Part shown: positions 10,218 through 22,631 of the stretch, one piece after another
How positions within the stretch are numbered: position 1 is the stretch's first letter
Layout: each line of letters starts with the position of its first letter
Source: Luzula sylvatica
Taxonomy: Eukaryota; Streptophyta; Magnoliopsida; Poales; Juncaceae
Direction of reading: 5' to 3'
NCBI GenBank assembly: GCA_946800325.1
Contig: OX326960.1
Location: 12,796,393 to 12,860,392 of the forward strand
Length of the DNA: 64,000 nucleotides
Position numbers and translations under genes: made by a program
The notes under the pieces: model-generated
The model's database searches: none
Told to the model about the DNA's origin: nothing
What the model saw: only the letters and a program-made list of their open reading frames with translations

Positions 10218-11369
10218 ATGTTAGTTAGTTAGTTAGTTAGTTAGTTAGTCAATATGTATGTAAGACGGTAGTTAGTTAGTTGGTTAGTTAGTTAGTTAAT
10301 TAGCTTGTTGTTAGTTAGTTAGTTTGTTAGTTGGTATGTAAGAAGGTTGTTAGTTAGTTAGTTAGTTAGATAGTTAGTTAATTAGTTAGTTAGTTAGTTA
10401 ATCAGTTAGTTATTTAGTTTGTCACTTAGTTAGTCAGCTAGTAGTTAGTTAGATATTTAGTTTGTCACTTAGTTAGTCAGCTAGTAGGTTGTTAGTTATT
10501 GAGTTAGTTAGTTAATCAATATGTATGTATCAAGGTAATTAGTTAGTTAGTTAGATAGTTAGTTAATTGGTTAGTTGGTTAATTAGTTAGTTTGTTAGTT
10601 AGTCAGTCAGTTATTTAGTAGTTAGTTAGTTAGTTAGGTCATCAGTTAGTAATTTAGTTAGTTTGTTAGTTAGTTTGTTAGCATGTTCGTTTTTTATTTA
10701 GTTAGTTAGTTAGTTAGATGGTGGGTGTGTTGGAAGGTAGGTAGTTAGTTAGTTAGTTAATAGGTATTTAAGAAGATAGTTAGTTAGTAAATTAGTTAGT
10801 TATTATGTTAGTTATCTAGTAATTAGTTAGTTATTTTGTCAGCTAGCTAGTAGTTAGTTAGTTATTTAGTTAGTTATTTAGGCAGTTATCTAGTAGTTAG
10901 TTAGTTAGTTATTTAGTTAGTTAACTAGTTAGTTATTTAGTTAGTTAGTTTGTTAGTTATCTAGTAGTTAGTCAGTTAGCTAGTTAGTTATTTAGTTAGT
11001 TAGTTAGTTAGTTAGTGGGAAGGTAGGTAGTTAGTTAGTTAGTGGGTATGTAGGATGGCAGTTAGTAAGTTAGTTAATTAGTTAGTTAATAGGTATGTAG
11101 TTAGTTAGTTAGTTAGTGGGTATGTAGGATGGTAGGAAGATAGTTATTTAGTTAGTTAGTTTGTTAATTTGTTAATTAGTTAGTTAGTTAGTTAGTTATT
11201 TTGTTAGTAAGTTAGAAAGGTAGTTAGTTAGTTAGTTAATATGTATGTACGAAGGTAGTTAGTTAATTAGTTAGTTATTTAGTTAGTTAGTTAGTTAGTT
11301 AGTTTACTAGTAGTTAGTTAGTTAATTAGTCATTTAATTAGTTAATTAATTAGTTAGTTAGTTAGTTAG
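5290..11369 (+). repeat. Forward array block II, 1.3-1.7-kb higher-order units
   Basis: This is uninterrupted TTAG repeat with the clearest higher-order order in the window. The TCATCAG landmark (one copy reads TCATGAG) starts at 6,464, 7,829, 9,141 and 10,639, giving spacings of 1,365, 1,312 and 1,498. The TTTTGTCA landmark lies at about 6,655, 8,069, 9,355 and 10,838, giving 1,414, 1,286 and 1,483. Unit length varies through gain or loss of 4-mers and of whole phrases. A local GGTA slip, (GGTA)3-4, is seen at about 6,577-6,590. No gene or other insert is visible. Confidence 0.9.
8140..10600 (+). repeat. Segment with a distant homologue at 57.9-60.4 kb
   Basis: This part of block II matches 57.9-60.4 kb far better than it matches its direct neighbours. 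Rare shared phrases include GTTGGAGGGCGTGTAGGAAG (9,231 and 59,032), TAGATATTAATTTAG just before it, the GGGTATGTACGAAGG that leads into AATTAGTAAATTAG (8,354 and 58,147), and GTTAATTTGAATGTAGGAAG (10,075 and 59,726). The offset is close to 49.8 kb with small drift. It implies exchange or duplication between distant parts of the array. Confidence 0.75.
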
Positions 11370-14300
11370 TTAGTTAGTATGCAAGAAGGTCGTTAGTTAG
11401 TTAGTTAGATAATTAGTTAATTAGTTAGTTAGGTAGTTAATCAGTTAGTTATTTAGTTAGTTACTTAGTTAGTTAGCTAGTAGTTAGTTAGTTAGTGGGT
11501 TAGTTAGTTAATCAATATATATGTATCAAGGTAGTTAGTTAATTAGTTAGATAGTTAGTTAATTAGTTAGTAGTTTGTTAATTAGTTAGTTAGTTAGTCA
11601 GTTAGTTAGTTAGTTAGTTATCTAGTAGTTAGTTAGTTAGTTAGGTCATCAGTTATTTATTTATTTTGTTAGTTAGTTAGTTAGTTATCTAGTAGTTAGT
11701 TAGTTAGTTATTTAGTTAGTTAACTAATTACTTATTTAGTTAGTTAGTTTGTTAGTTATCTAGTAGTTAGTTAGTTAGCTAGTTAGTTATTTAGTGAGTT
11801 AGATAGTTAGTTAGTTGGTTAGTGGGAAGGTAGTTAGTTAGTTAGTTAGTGGGTATGTAGGAAGGTAGTTATTTTGTTAGTTAGTTAGTTTGTTAGTCGA
11901 TTAGATAGTTATTTAGCTAGTTAGTTTGTCAATTAGTTAATTAGTTAGTTAGTTATCAAGTAGTTAGTTAGTTAGTTATTTAGTTAGTTAACTAATTAGT
12001 TATTTAGTTAGTTAGTTTGTTAGTTATCTAGTAGTTAGTTAGTTAGCTAGTTAGTTATTTAGTTAGTTAGATAGTTAGTTAGTTAGTTAGTGGGAGGGTA
12101 GTTAGTTAGTTAGTTAGTGGGTGTGTGCGAAGGTAGTTAGTTAGTTTGTTAGTTAATTAGATAATTAATAGGCATGAAGGAAGATAATTATTTAGTCTGT
12201 TAGTTAGTTTGTTCATTAGTTAATTAGTTAGTTATTTAGTTATTTAGTTAGTTTGTTAGTTAATAGGTATGTATGAAGGTAGTTAGTTAGTAAGTTAGAT
12301 AGCTAACTAGTTAGTTAGTTAGCTAGTAGTTTGTTAGTTAGTTAATTAGTTAATTAGTTAGTTATTTAGTTAGTTAGTTAATTAGTTAGTTAACTAATAG
12401 TTAGTTAGTTAATTAGTTAATTAATTAGTTAGTTAATTAGTTAGTTAGTAAGTTAGTTGGTTAGTGGGTATGTACGAAGGTAGCTAGGTAATTAATTAAT
12501 TAGTTAGTTAGTTAGTTAATTGGTTAGTTATTTAGTTAGTTAGTTCGTTAGTTAAATAGCTAGTAGTTATTAGTTAGTTATTAATTTAATTATTAAGTGA
12601 CTTTGTTAGTGGGTATGTAGGAAGGTAGTTAGTAAGTTAGTTAGTTAGTTAGTTAGTTAATATGTACGTAGGAAGATAGTTAGTTAGTAATTAGTTAGTT
12701 ATTTAGTTAGTTATCTAGTAGTTAGTTTGTTAGTTAATTAGTAAGTTAGTTAGTTAGTTACTAAGTTAGTTAGTTAGTAAGTTAGTTAGTTAGTTAATTA
12801 GTAAGTTAGTTTGTTAGTTAGTTAGTTAGTTAGTTAATTAGTTAGTTAGTTCGTTAGTTAGTCAATATGTATGTAAGAAGGTAGTTAGTTAGTTAGTTAG
12901 TCAATATGTATGTAAGAAGGTAGTTAGTTAAGTTAGTTAGTTAATTAGCTAGTAGCTAGTTAGTCAGTTAGTTAGTTAGTTAGTTAGTACGTAAGAAGGT
13001 TGTTAGTTAGTTAGTTCGTTAGAAAGGTTGTTAATTAGTTAGTTAGTTAGTAAACCAGTTAGTTATTTAGTTAGTTACTTAGTTAGTTAGCTAGCAGTTA
13101 GTTAGTTAATCAATATATATGTATCAAGGTAGTTAGTTAGTTAGATTGATAGTTAGTTAATTAGTTAGTTTGTTTGTTAATTAGTTAGTTTGTTAGTTAG
13201 TCAATTAGTTAGTTATCTAGTAGTTAGTTAGTTAGTTAGGTCATCAGTTAGTTATTTAGTTAGTTAGTTAGTTAGTTAGCTCGCTAGTAGTTAGCAGGAT
13301 AGTTATTTATTAAGTTAGTTAGTTAGTTAGTTTGTGGGTATGTAGGAAGGTAGTTAGTTAGTTAGTTAATAGTTATTTAAGAAGATAGTTAGTTAGTAAA
13401 TTAGTTAGTTATTATGTTAGTTATCAAGTAATTAGTTACTAGTCATTTTATCAGCTAGCTAGTAGTTAGTTAGTCAGTTGCATATTTAGTTAGTTAGTTA
13501 GTTATCTAGTAGTTAGTTAGTTAGTTATTTAGTTAGTTAACTTGTTAGTTATTCAGTTACTAGTAGTTAGTTAGTTAGCTAGTTAGTTATTTAGTTAGTT
13601 AGATAGTTAGTTAGTTAGTTAGTGGGAAGGTAGTTAGTTAGTAAGTTAGTGGGTATGTAGGTAAGTAGTTAGTTAGTTAGTTAGTTAGTTAATTGGTATG
13701 TAGGAAGATAGTAATTCGGTTATTTAGTTAGTTCGTTAATTAGTTAATTTGTCAGTTAGTTAGTTATTTTGTTAGTTAGTTAGTTAGTTAGTGAGTTAGT
13801 TAGAAAGGTAGTTAGTTAGTTAGTTAATAGGTATGTATGAAGGTAGTTAGTTAGTTAGTTAGTATGCAAGAAGGTTGTTATTTAGTCAGTTAGTTAGTTA
13901 GATAGTTAGTTAATTAGTAAGTTAGTTAGGTAATCAGTTAGTTATTTAGTTAGTTGCTTAGTTAGTTAGCTAGTAGTTAGTTAGTTAGTGGGTTAGTTAT
14001 TTAGTTAGTTAGTTAGTTAGTCAGATAGTTAGTTAATTAGTTAGTAGTTAGTCAATTAGTTAGTTAGTTAGTCAGTCAGTTAGTTAGTTAGTCATCTAGT
14101 AGTTAATTAGTTAGTTAGGTCATCAGTTAGTTATTTATTTAGTTAGTTAGTTAGTTGGTTAGCAAGTAGTTAGCAGGTTAGTTATTTATTTAGTTAGTTA
14201 GTTTGTTAGTTGGCGGGTATGTATGAAGGTAGTTAGTTAGTTAGTTAGTTAGTAAGTTAGTTAGTTAGTTAGTTAATATGTATGTAAAAAGATAGTTTGT

Positions 14301-16859
14301 TGGTAAATTAGTTAGTTAATAGGCATGTAGCAAGATAGTTATTTAGGTAGTTAGTTTGTTAACTAGTTAATTAGTTAGCTAGTTATCTTGTAGTTAGTTA
14401 GTTAGTTATTTAGTAAGTTAATGGGAAGGTAGTTAGTTAGTTAGTTAGTGGGTATGTGGGAAGGTAGTTATTTTGTTTGTTAGTTAATTAGATTGTTAAT
14501 AGGCATGTAGCAAGATAGTTATTTAGCTAGTTAGTTTGTTAATTAGTTAATTAGTTAGTTAGTTATCTAGTAGTTTGTTAGTTTGTTATTTAGTTAGTTT
14601 ACTAATTAGTTATTTAGTTGGTTAGTTTGTTAGTTATCTAGTAGTTAGTTAGTTAGGTAGTTAGTAATTTAGTTAGTTAGATAGTTAGTTAGTTAGTTAG
14701 TGGGAGGGTAGTTAGTTAGTTAGTTAGTGGGTATGTGGGAAGGTAGTTAGTTAGTTTGTTAGTTAGTTTGTTAGTTAGTTAGGTCATCAGTTAGTTATTT
14801 AGTTAGTTAGTTAGTTAGTTGGTTAGCTAGTAGTTAGCAGGTTAGTTATTTATTTAGTTAGTTAGTTTGTTAGTTGGCGGGTATGTATGAAGGTAGTTAG
14901 TTAGTTAGTTAGTTAGTTAATAGGTATTTAAAAAGATAGTTTGTTAGTAAATTAGTTAGTTATCATGTTAGTTATCTAGTAATTAGTTAGTTAGTTATTT
15001 TGTCTGCTAGCTAGTAGTTAGTTAGTTAGTTAGTTAGTTAGTCAGTTATCTAGTAGTTAGTTAGTTAGTTAGTTATTTAGATAGTTAACTAATTAGTTAT
15101 TTAGTTAGTTTGTTTGTTAGTTATCTAGCAGTTAGTTAGTCAGCTAGTGGGTATGTAGGAATGTTGTTAGTGGGAAGGTAGTTAGTTAGTCAGTTAGTGG
15201 GTATGTAGGAATGTTGTTATTTTGTTAGTTAGTTAGTTTGTTAGTTAATTAGATAGTTAATAGGCATGTAGGAAGATAGTTATTTAGCTAGTTAGTTTGT
15301 TAATTAGTTAAATAGTTAGTTAGTTATCTAGTAGTTAGTTAGTTAGTTATTTAGTTAGTTAACTAATTTGTTATTTAGTTAGTTAGTTTGTTAGTTATCT
15401 AGTAGTTAGTTAGTTAGCTAGTTAGTTATTTAGTTAGTTAGATAGTTAGTTAGTTAGTTTGTGGGAGGGTAGTTAGTTAGTTAGTTAGTGGGTATGTGGG
15501 AAGGTAGTTAGTTTGTTAGTTAGTTAATTAGATAATTAATAGGCATGTAGGAAGATATTTATTTAGTTAGTTAGTTAGTTTGTTAATTAGTTAATTAGTT
15601 AGTTACTTAGTTATTTAGTTATTTAGTTAGTTAGTTAGTTTTTTAGTTAGTTAGTTAGAAAGGTAGTTAGTTAGTTAGTTAATAGGTATGTGTGAAGGTA
15701 GTTAGTTAGTAAGTTAGATAGTTAACTAGTTAGTTAATTAGCTAGTAGTTTGTTTGTGAGTTCATTAGTTAATTAGTTAGTTATTTAGTTAGTTAGTTAG
15801 TTAGTTAACTAGTAGTTAGTTAGTTAGTGGGTATGTACGAAGGTAGCTAGTTAGTTAGTTAATTAGTTAGTTAGTTAATTAGTTAGTTAGTTAGTCAATT
15901 GGTTAGTTATTTAGTTAGTTAGTTCGTTAGTTAAATAGCTAGTAGTTAGTTAGTTAGTTAGTTAGTTAGTATGCAAGAAGGTTGTTAGTTAGTTAGTTAG
16001 TTAGATAGTTAGTTAATTAGTTAGTTAGATAGTCAATCAGTTAGTTATTTAGTTAGTTACTTAGTTACTTAGCTAGTAGTTAGTTAGTTAATCAATATAT
16101 ATGTATCAAGGTAGTTAGTTAGTTAGATTGATAGTTAGTTAATTAGTTAGTTTGTTAGTTAATTAGTTAGTTTGTTAGTTAGTCAGTTAATTAGTTATCT
16201 AGTAGTTAGTTTGTTAGTTAGGTCATCAGTTAGTTATTCAGTTAGTTAGTTAGCTAGCTAGTAGTTAGGATAGTTAGTTAGTTAGTTAGTTTGCGGGTAT
16301 GTAGGAAGGTAGTTAGTTAGTTAATAGGTATTTAAAAAGATAGTTTGTTAGTAAATTAGTTAGTTAATAGGTATTCAAAAAGATAGTTTGTTAGTAAATT
16401 AGTTAGTTAATAGGCATGTAGCAAGATAGTTATTTAGCTAGTTAGTTTGTTAATTAGTTAATTAATTAGTTAGTTATCTAGTAGTTAGTTAGTTAGTCAT
16501 TTAGTTAGTTAACTAATTAGTTATTTAGTTAGTTAGTTTTTTAGTTATCTAATAGTTAGTTAGTTAGCTAGTTAGTTATTTAGTGAGTTAGATAGTTAGT
16601 TAGTTAGTTAGTGGGAAGGTAGTTAGTTAGTGGATATGTAGGAAGGCGGCTAGTTAGGTTGGTTAGTAAGTTAATCAATTTGTTACTTGAGTTAGTTATT
16701 TAGTTAGTTAGTTAGTTAGATAGTTAGCCAGTTGTTTGTTTGTTTGTTAACTAGTTAGTTATTTAGTTAGTTAGTTAGTTAGTTAGCCAGTAGTTAGGTA
16801 GTTCGTTAACTAGTTAGTTATTTAGTTAGTTAGTTAGTTATTTTGTTAGTTAGTTAGTT

Positions 16860-17393
16860 AACTAACTAACTAAATAACTAACTAACTAACTAAATAACTA
16901 GCTAAACTAACTAACTAACTACTAGCTAACTAACTAATTGACTAACTAATTGACTAACTAATTTACTAACTATCTAACTAACTAACTAACGAACTAACTA
17001 CCTTCTTACATACATATTTACTAACTAACTAACTAACGAACTAACTAACTAACTAACCAACTAACTAACTAACTAACTACTAGATAACTAACTAAATAAC
17101 TAACTAATTAATTAACTAATTAACTAACAAACTATCTTTCTACATACTTATTAACTAACTACTTAGTTAGTTAATTAACTAACTAACTGACTAACTAACT
17201 ACTAGCAAACTAACTAACTAAATAAATAACTAACTGATTAACTAACTAACTAACTAACTACTAGATAACTAACTCACTTATTAACTAACTAATTAATTAA
17301 CTAACTATCTAACTAACTAACTAACTACTTTTTTACATACATATTAGCTACTAACTAACTGACTAACTCACTAACTCACTAAGTAACTAATTA
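16860..17393 (-). repeat. Flipped (CTAA)n tract A1
   Basis: The + strand changes abruptly from TTAG to CTAA phase at the palindrome GTTAAC (centre 16,859/16,860) and returns at TTAACTAGTT near 17,393. Reversed landmarks inside (for example CCTTCTTACATACATATTTA, and CTTTCTACATACTTATT near 17,140) show it is genuine array in reverse orientation, not a different repeat. Its partner in copy B (33,141-33,453) is about 220 bp shorter. GC skew inverts sharply across the tract. Confidence 0.95.
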
Positions 17394-17956
17394 ACTAGTT
17401 AGGTAGTTAGTTAGTTTGAGAGTTAGTTAATTAGTTAGTTAGTTATTAGTTAGTTAGTCGGTATGTAGGATGGTAGTTAGTTAGTCTGTTAGTTAGTTAG
17501 TTAGTTAATTGGTATATAGGAAGACAGTAAGTTAGTTATTTAGTTAGATAGATACTAGTTAATAGGTATGTAGGAAGACAATTACTTAGCTAGTTAGTTA
17601 GTTAATTAGTTAGTTAGTTAGATACTAGTTAAATAGTTAGTTAGTAAGTTAGTTAGTCAGTTAGTGAGTTTGTAGGAAGGTAGTTAGTTAATTAGTTAGC
17701 TAGGTAGTTTGCTATTTAGTTAATTTATAGGTATGTATGAAGATAGTTAGTTAGTTAGTTAATTAGTTAGTTAGTTATTTAGTTAGCTAGCTAGTTAGTT
17801 AGTTATTTAGGTAGTTAGTAAGTTAGTTAGTTAGTTAGTGGGAAGGTAGTTAGTTAGTTAATTATATAGTTAATATGTATGTAGGAAGATGGTTATTTAG
17901 TTAGTTAGTTGGTTTGTTAATTAGTTAGTTAGTTAGTTAGTTAGTTATTTAGTTAT

Positions 17957-17989
<33 letters not shown>

Positions 17990-18259
17990 AAGAAAGGTAG
18001 TTAGTTAGTTAGTTAGTTAATAGGTATGTATGAAGGTAGTTAGTTAGTAAGTTAGATAGTTAACTAGTTAGTTAGTTAGTTCGTTAGTTAGTTAGTTAGT
18101 TAACTAGTAGTTAGTTAGTTAATTAGTTAATTAATTAGTTAGTTAATTTGTTAATTAATTATTTAGTTAATTAGTTAGTTAGTTAGTACGTGAGTTAGTT
18201 ATTGGATATGTACGAAGGTAGCAAGTTAGTAAGTTAATTTGTTAGCTACTTTGTTAATC

Positions 18260-18292
<33 letters not shown>

Positions 18293-18754
18293 ATTAGTTA
18301 TTTATTTATTTATTTAGCTAGTTAGTTAAATAGCTAGTAGTTATTTAGATAGTTATTTATTTATTTAGTTTGTAACTTAGTTAGTGGGTATGTAGGAAGG
18401 TTGTTGGTAAGTTAGTTAGTTAGTTAATATGTATGTAGGAATATAGATAGTTTGTTAATTAGTTAGTTATTTAGTTAGTTATCTAGTAGTAAGTTAGTAA
18501 GTTAGTTAGTTAGTTAGTTAATTAGTTAGTTAGTCAATATGTATGTTGGAAGGTAGTTAGTTAGTTAGTTAGTTTGTTAATTATCTAGTAGTTAGTTAGT
18601 TAGTTAGTTAGTTAGATAGTTAGTTAATTAGTTAGTTATTTAGTTAGTTAGTTAATCAGTTAGTTATTTAGTTAGTTAGTTAGTTAGCTGGTAGTTAGTA
18701 AGTAAGTTAGCTAGTAGTTAGTCAGTTATCTAGAAGTTAGTTAGTTAGTTAATA

Positions 18755-18790
<36 letters not shown>

Positions 18791-18791
<1 letters not shown>

Positions 18792-18880
18792 TTTTTTCTG
18801 TTAGCTAGAAGTTAGTTAGTAAGTCAGTTAGTTAGTTAGTTAGTTAGTAAGTTATTTTTTCTGTTAGCTAGAAGTTAGTG

Positions 18881-18916
<36 letters not shown>
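18791..18916 (+). repeat. 63-bp tandem duplication with TTTTTTCTG
   Basis: The phrase ATTTTTTCTG followed by TTAGCTAGAAGTTAG occurs at 18,791 and again at 18,854, an offset of 63 bp. The same pair with the same 63-bp offset is present in copy B at 35,157 and 35,220. This small duplication therefore predates the 14-kb duplication. Confidence 0.88.
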
Positions 18917-18921
<5 letters not shown>

Positions 18922-19395
18922 CTTTGTTTGTTATCTAGTAGTTGGTTAGTTAGTTAGTTAGTTAGGTAACTAGTTAGTTATTTAGTTAGTTAGTTAGTTA
19001 GCGAGTAGTTAGCTAGTAATTTATTTAGTTAGCTAGGTAGTTGGTGGGTATGCAAGAAGGCAGTTAGTTTGTTTGTGAGTTAGTTAATAGGTATGTAGGA
19101 AGATAGTTAGTTACTTAGTTTGTAATATAGTTAGTTAATTAGTTTGTATGTTCGTTAGTTAGTGGATATGTAGGAAGGCGGCTTGTTAGGTTGGTTAGTA
19201 AATTAATCAATTTGTTACTTGAGTTAGTTATTTAGTTAGTTAGTTAGTTAGTTAGTTAGCCAATTGTTTGTTAGTTAGTTAACTAGTTAGTTATTTAGTT
19301 AGTTAGTTAGTTAGTTAGTTAGCCAGTAGTTAGTTAGTTCGTTAACTAGTTAGTTATTTAGTTAGTTAGTTAGTTATTTTGTTAGTTAGTTAGTT

Positions 19396-19984
19396 AACTA
19401 ACTAACTAAACAACTAACTAACTAGCTAAACTAACTAACTAACTACTAGCTAACTAACTAATTGACTAACTAATTTACTAACTATCTAACTAACTAACGA
19501 ACGAACTAACTACCTTCTTACATACATATTTACTAACTAACGAACTAACTTCTTACATACATATTTACTAACTAACTAACTAACGAACTAACTAACTAAC
19601 CAACTAACTAACTAACTAACTACTAGATAACTAACTAAATAACTAACTAATTAATTAACTAATTAACTAACAAACTATCTTTCTACATACTTATTAACTA
19701 ACTAACTAACTAATTAACTAACTAACTGATTAACTAACTACATACCTTCTTACATAACCGCTAACTAACTAATTAACTAACTGACTAACTAACTAACTAA
19801 CTACTAGCAAACTAACTAACTAAATAAATAACTAAATGATTAACTAACTAACTAACTAACTAACTACAAGATAACTAACTCACTTATTAACTAACTAATT
19901 AATTAACAAACTATCTAACTAACTAACTAACTACGTTTTTACATACATATTAGCTACTAACTAACTAACTAACTCACTAATTAA
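19396..19984 (-). repeat. Flipped (CTAA)n tract A2
   Basis: The second flipped tract of copy A opens at GTTAAC (centre 19,395/19,396) and returns at TTAATTAGTT near 19,984. Its content largely parallels tract A1 (both have CTAAACTAACTAACTAACTA near the start and TTTTTACATACATATTAGC near the end) but it holds an extra CATACCTTCTTACATAACCG block near 19,741. The region upstream (TGGATATGTAGGAAGGCGGC and following) is also duplicated relative to A1, so A1 and A2 are copies of one larger unit about 2.53 kb apart. Confidence 0.95.
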
Positions 19985-21399
19985 TTAGTTAGGTAGTTAG
20001 TTAGTTTGAGAGTTAGTTAATTAGTTAGTTAGTTATTAGTTAGTTAGTTGGTACGTAGGATGGTAGTTAGTTAGTCGGTTAGTTAGTCAATTAGTTAGTT
20101 AATAGGCATATAGGAAGACAGTAAGTTAGTTAGTTAGTTAGATAGATACTAGTTAATAGGTATGTAGGAAGACAATTAGTTAGCTAGTTAGTTAGTTAAT
20201 TAGTTAGTTAGTTAGATACTAGTTAAATAGTTAGTTAGTAAGTTAGTTAGTCAGTTAGTGAGTTTGTAGGAAGGTAGTTAGTTAATTAGTTAGTTATGTC
20301 GTTAGCTATTTAGTTAGTTTATAGGTATGTATGAAGATAGTTAGTTAGTTAGTTAATTAGTTCATTATTTAGTCAGTTGGTTAGTTAATTAGCTGGTAGT
20401 TAGTTAGTTAGTTAGTTAGTTAGTTGACTAGTCAGTTAGTTAGTTAGCTAGCTAATAGTTAGTTTGTAAGTTAGTTAGTTAGTTAGTTAGTTAGTTAATA
20501 TGTATGTAGGAAGGTAGTTAGTTAAGCTAATTAGTTAGTCAGTTATCTAGTAGTTAGTTAGTTAGTTAGTAAGTAAGTTAGTTAGTTAGTTAGTTATCTA
20601 GTAATTAGTTAGTTAGTCAGTTGGTTAGTTTGTTAAATAGTTAGTTATTTAATTAGTAAGTTTTTTAGTTCTCTAATAGTTAGTTAGTTAGCTAGTTAGT
20701 TAGTTATTCAGTTAGTTAGTAAGTTAGCTAGTTAGTTAGTGGGAAGGTAGTTAGTTAGTTAATTATATAGTTAATATGTATGTAGGAAGATGGTTATTTA
20801 GTTAGTTAGTATGTTTGTTAATTAGTTAGTTAGTTGGTTAGTTAGTTATTTAGTTATTTAGTTAGTTAGTTAGTTAGTTTGTTTGTTAGTTAGTTTGTTA
20901 GAAAGGTAGTTAGTTAGTTAGTTAGTTAATAGGTATGTATGAAGGTAGTTAGTTAGTAAGTTAGATAGTTAACTAGTTAGTTAGTTAGCTTGTGGTTTGT
21001 TAGTTAGTTAGTTAGCTAGTTAACTAGTAGTTAGTTAGTTAATTAGTTAATTAATTAGTTAGTTAATTAGTTAGTTAATTAGTTAGTCAGTAAGTTAGTT
21101 AGTTAGTGGGTATGTACGAAGGTACCTAGTTAGTTAGTTAATTTGTTAGCTACTTAGTTAATCAGTTAGTTAGTTAGTTAGTTAGTTAGTTAATTAGTTA
21201 GTTATTTATTTATTTAGCTAGTTACTTAAATGGCTAGTAGTTATTTAGATAGTTATTTATTTATTTAGTTTGTAACTTAGTTAGTGGATATGTAGGAAGG
21301 TTGTTGGTAAGTTAGTTAGTTAGTTAATATGTATGTAGGAAGATAGATAGTTTGTTAATTAGTTAGTTATTTAGTTAGTTATGTAGTAGTTAGTTAGTA

Positions 21400-21432
<33 letters not shown>

Positions 21433-22429
21433 ATTATCTAGTGGTTAGTTAGTTAGTTAGTTAGTTAGTTAGATAGTTAGTTAATTAGTTAGTTAGTTCG
21501 TTAGTTAGTTAATCAGTTAGTTATTTAGTTAGTTAGTTAGTTAGTTAGTTAGCTGGTAGTTAGTTAGTTAGTTAGCTAGTAGTTAGTTAGTTAGTCAATA
21601 TGTATGTATCAAGGTAGTTAGTCAGTTAGTTAAATAGTTAGTTAGTTAATTAGTTAGTTAGTTAGTTAGTCAGTTAATTAGTTAGTTATCTTGTAGTTAG
21701 TTAGTTAGTTAGGTCATCAGTTAGTTATTTGTTTAGTTAGTTAGTTAGTTAGCTAGTAGTTAGCTAGTTAGTGATTTAGTTAGTTAGTTTGTTAGATAGT
21801 TGGTGGGTATGTAGGAAGGTAGTTAGTTAGTTAATTAGTAAATTAATAGGTATTTAAGAAGATAGTTAGTTAGTAAATTAGTTCGTTATTATGTTAGTTA
21901 TCTAGTAATTAGTTAGTTATTTTGTCAGCTAGCTAGCAGTTAGTTAGAAGTTTAGTTTGTTAGTTAGTTCATTATCTAGTAGTTAGTTAGTTAGTTATTT
22001 AGTTAGTTAACTAGTTAGTTATTTAGTTAGTTAGTTTGTTAGTTATCTAGTGGTTAGTTAGTTATTTTAGTAGTTAGATAGTTAGTTAGTTAGTTAGTTA
22101 GTTAGTGGGTATGTACGAAGGTATGTAAGTTAATTAGTTATTATGTATGTAGAAATATAGTTATTTAGTTATTTAGTTAATTTGTTAATTAGTTAATTAG
22201 TTAGTCACTTAGTTATTTAGTTATTTAGTTAGGTAGTTAGTTTGTTTGTTAGTTTGCTAGTTAGAAAGGTAGTTAGTTAGTTAGTTAATAGGTATGTATG
22301 AAGGTAGTTAGTTAGTAAGTTAGTTAGTTAATTAGTTAGTTAGTTAATTAGTTAGTTATTTAGTTAGTTAGTTAGTTAGTAAGTTAACTAGTAGTTACTT
22401 AGTTAATTAGTTAATTAATTAGTTAGTTA

Positions 22430-22598
22430 ATTTGTTAGTTAATTTGTTAGTTAGTTCGTTAACTAGTTAGTTAGTTAGTTAATTAGTTAGTTATTTATTT
22501 TGTTAGTTAGTAAGTTGAATAGCTAGTAGTTATTTAGTTAGTTATTTATTTATTTAGTTAGTTACTTAGTGAGTGGGTATGTTGGATGGTAGTTAGTA

Positions 22599-22631
<33 letters not shown>

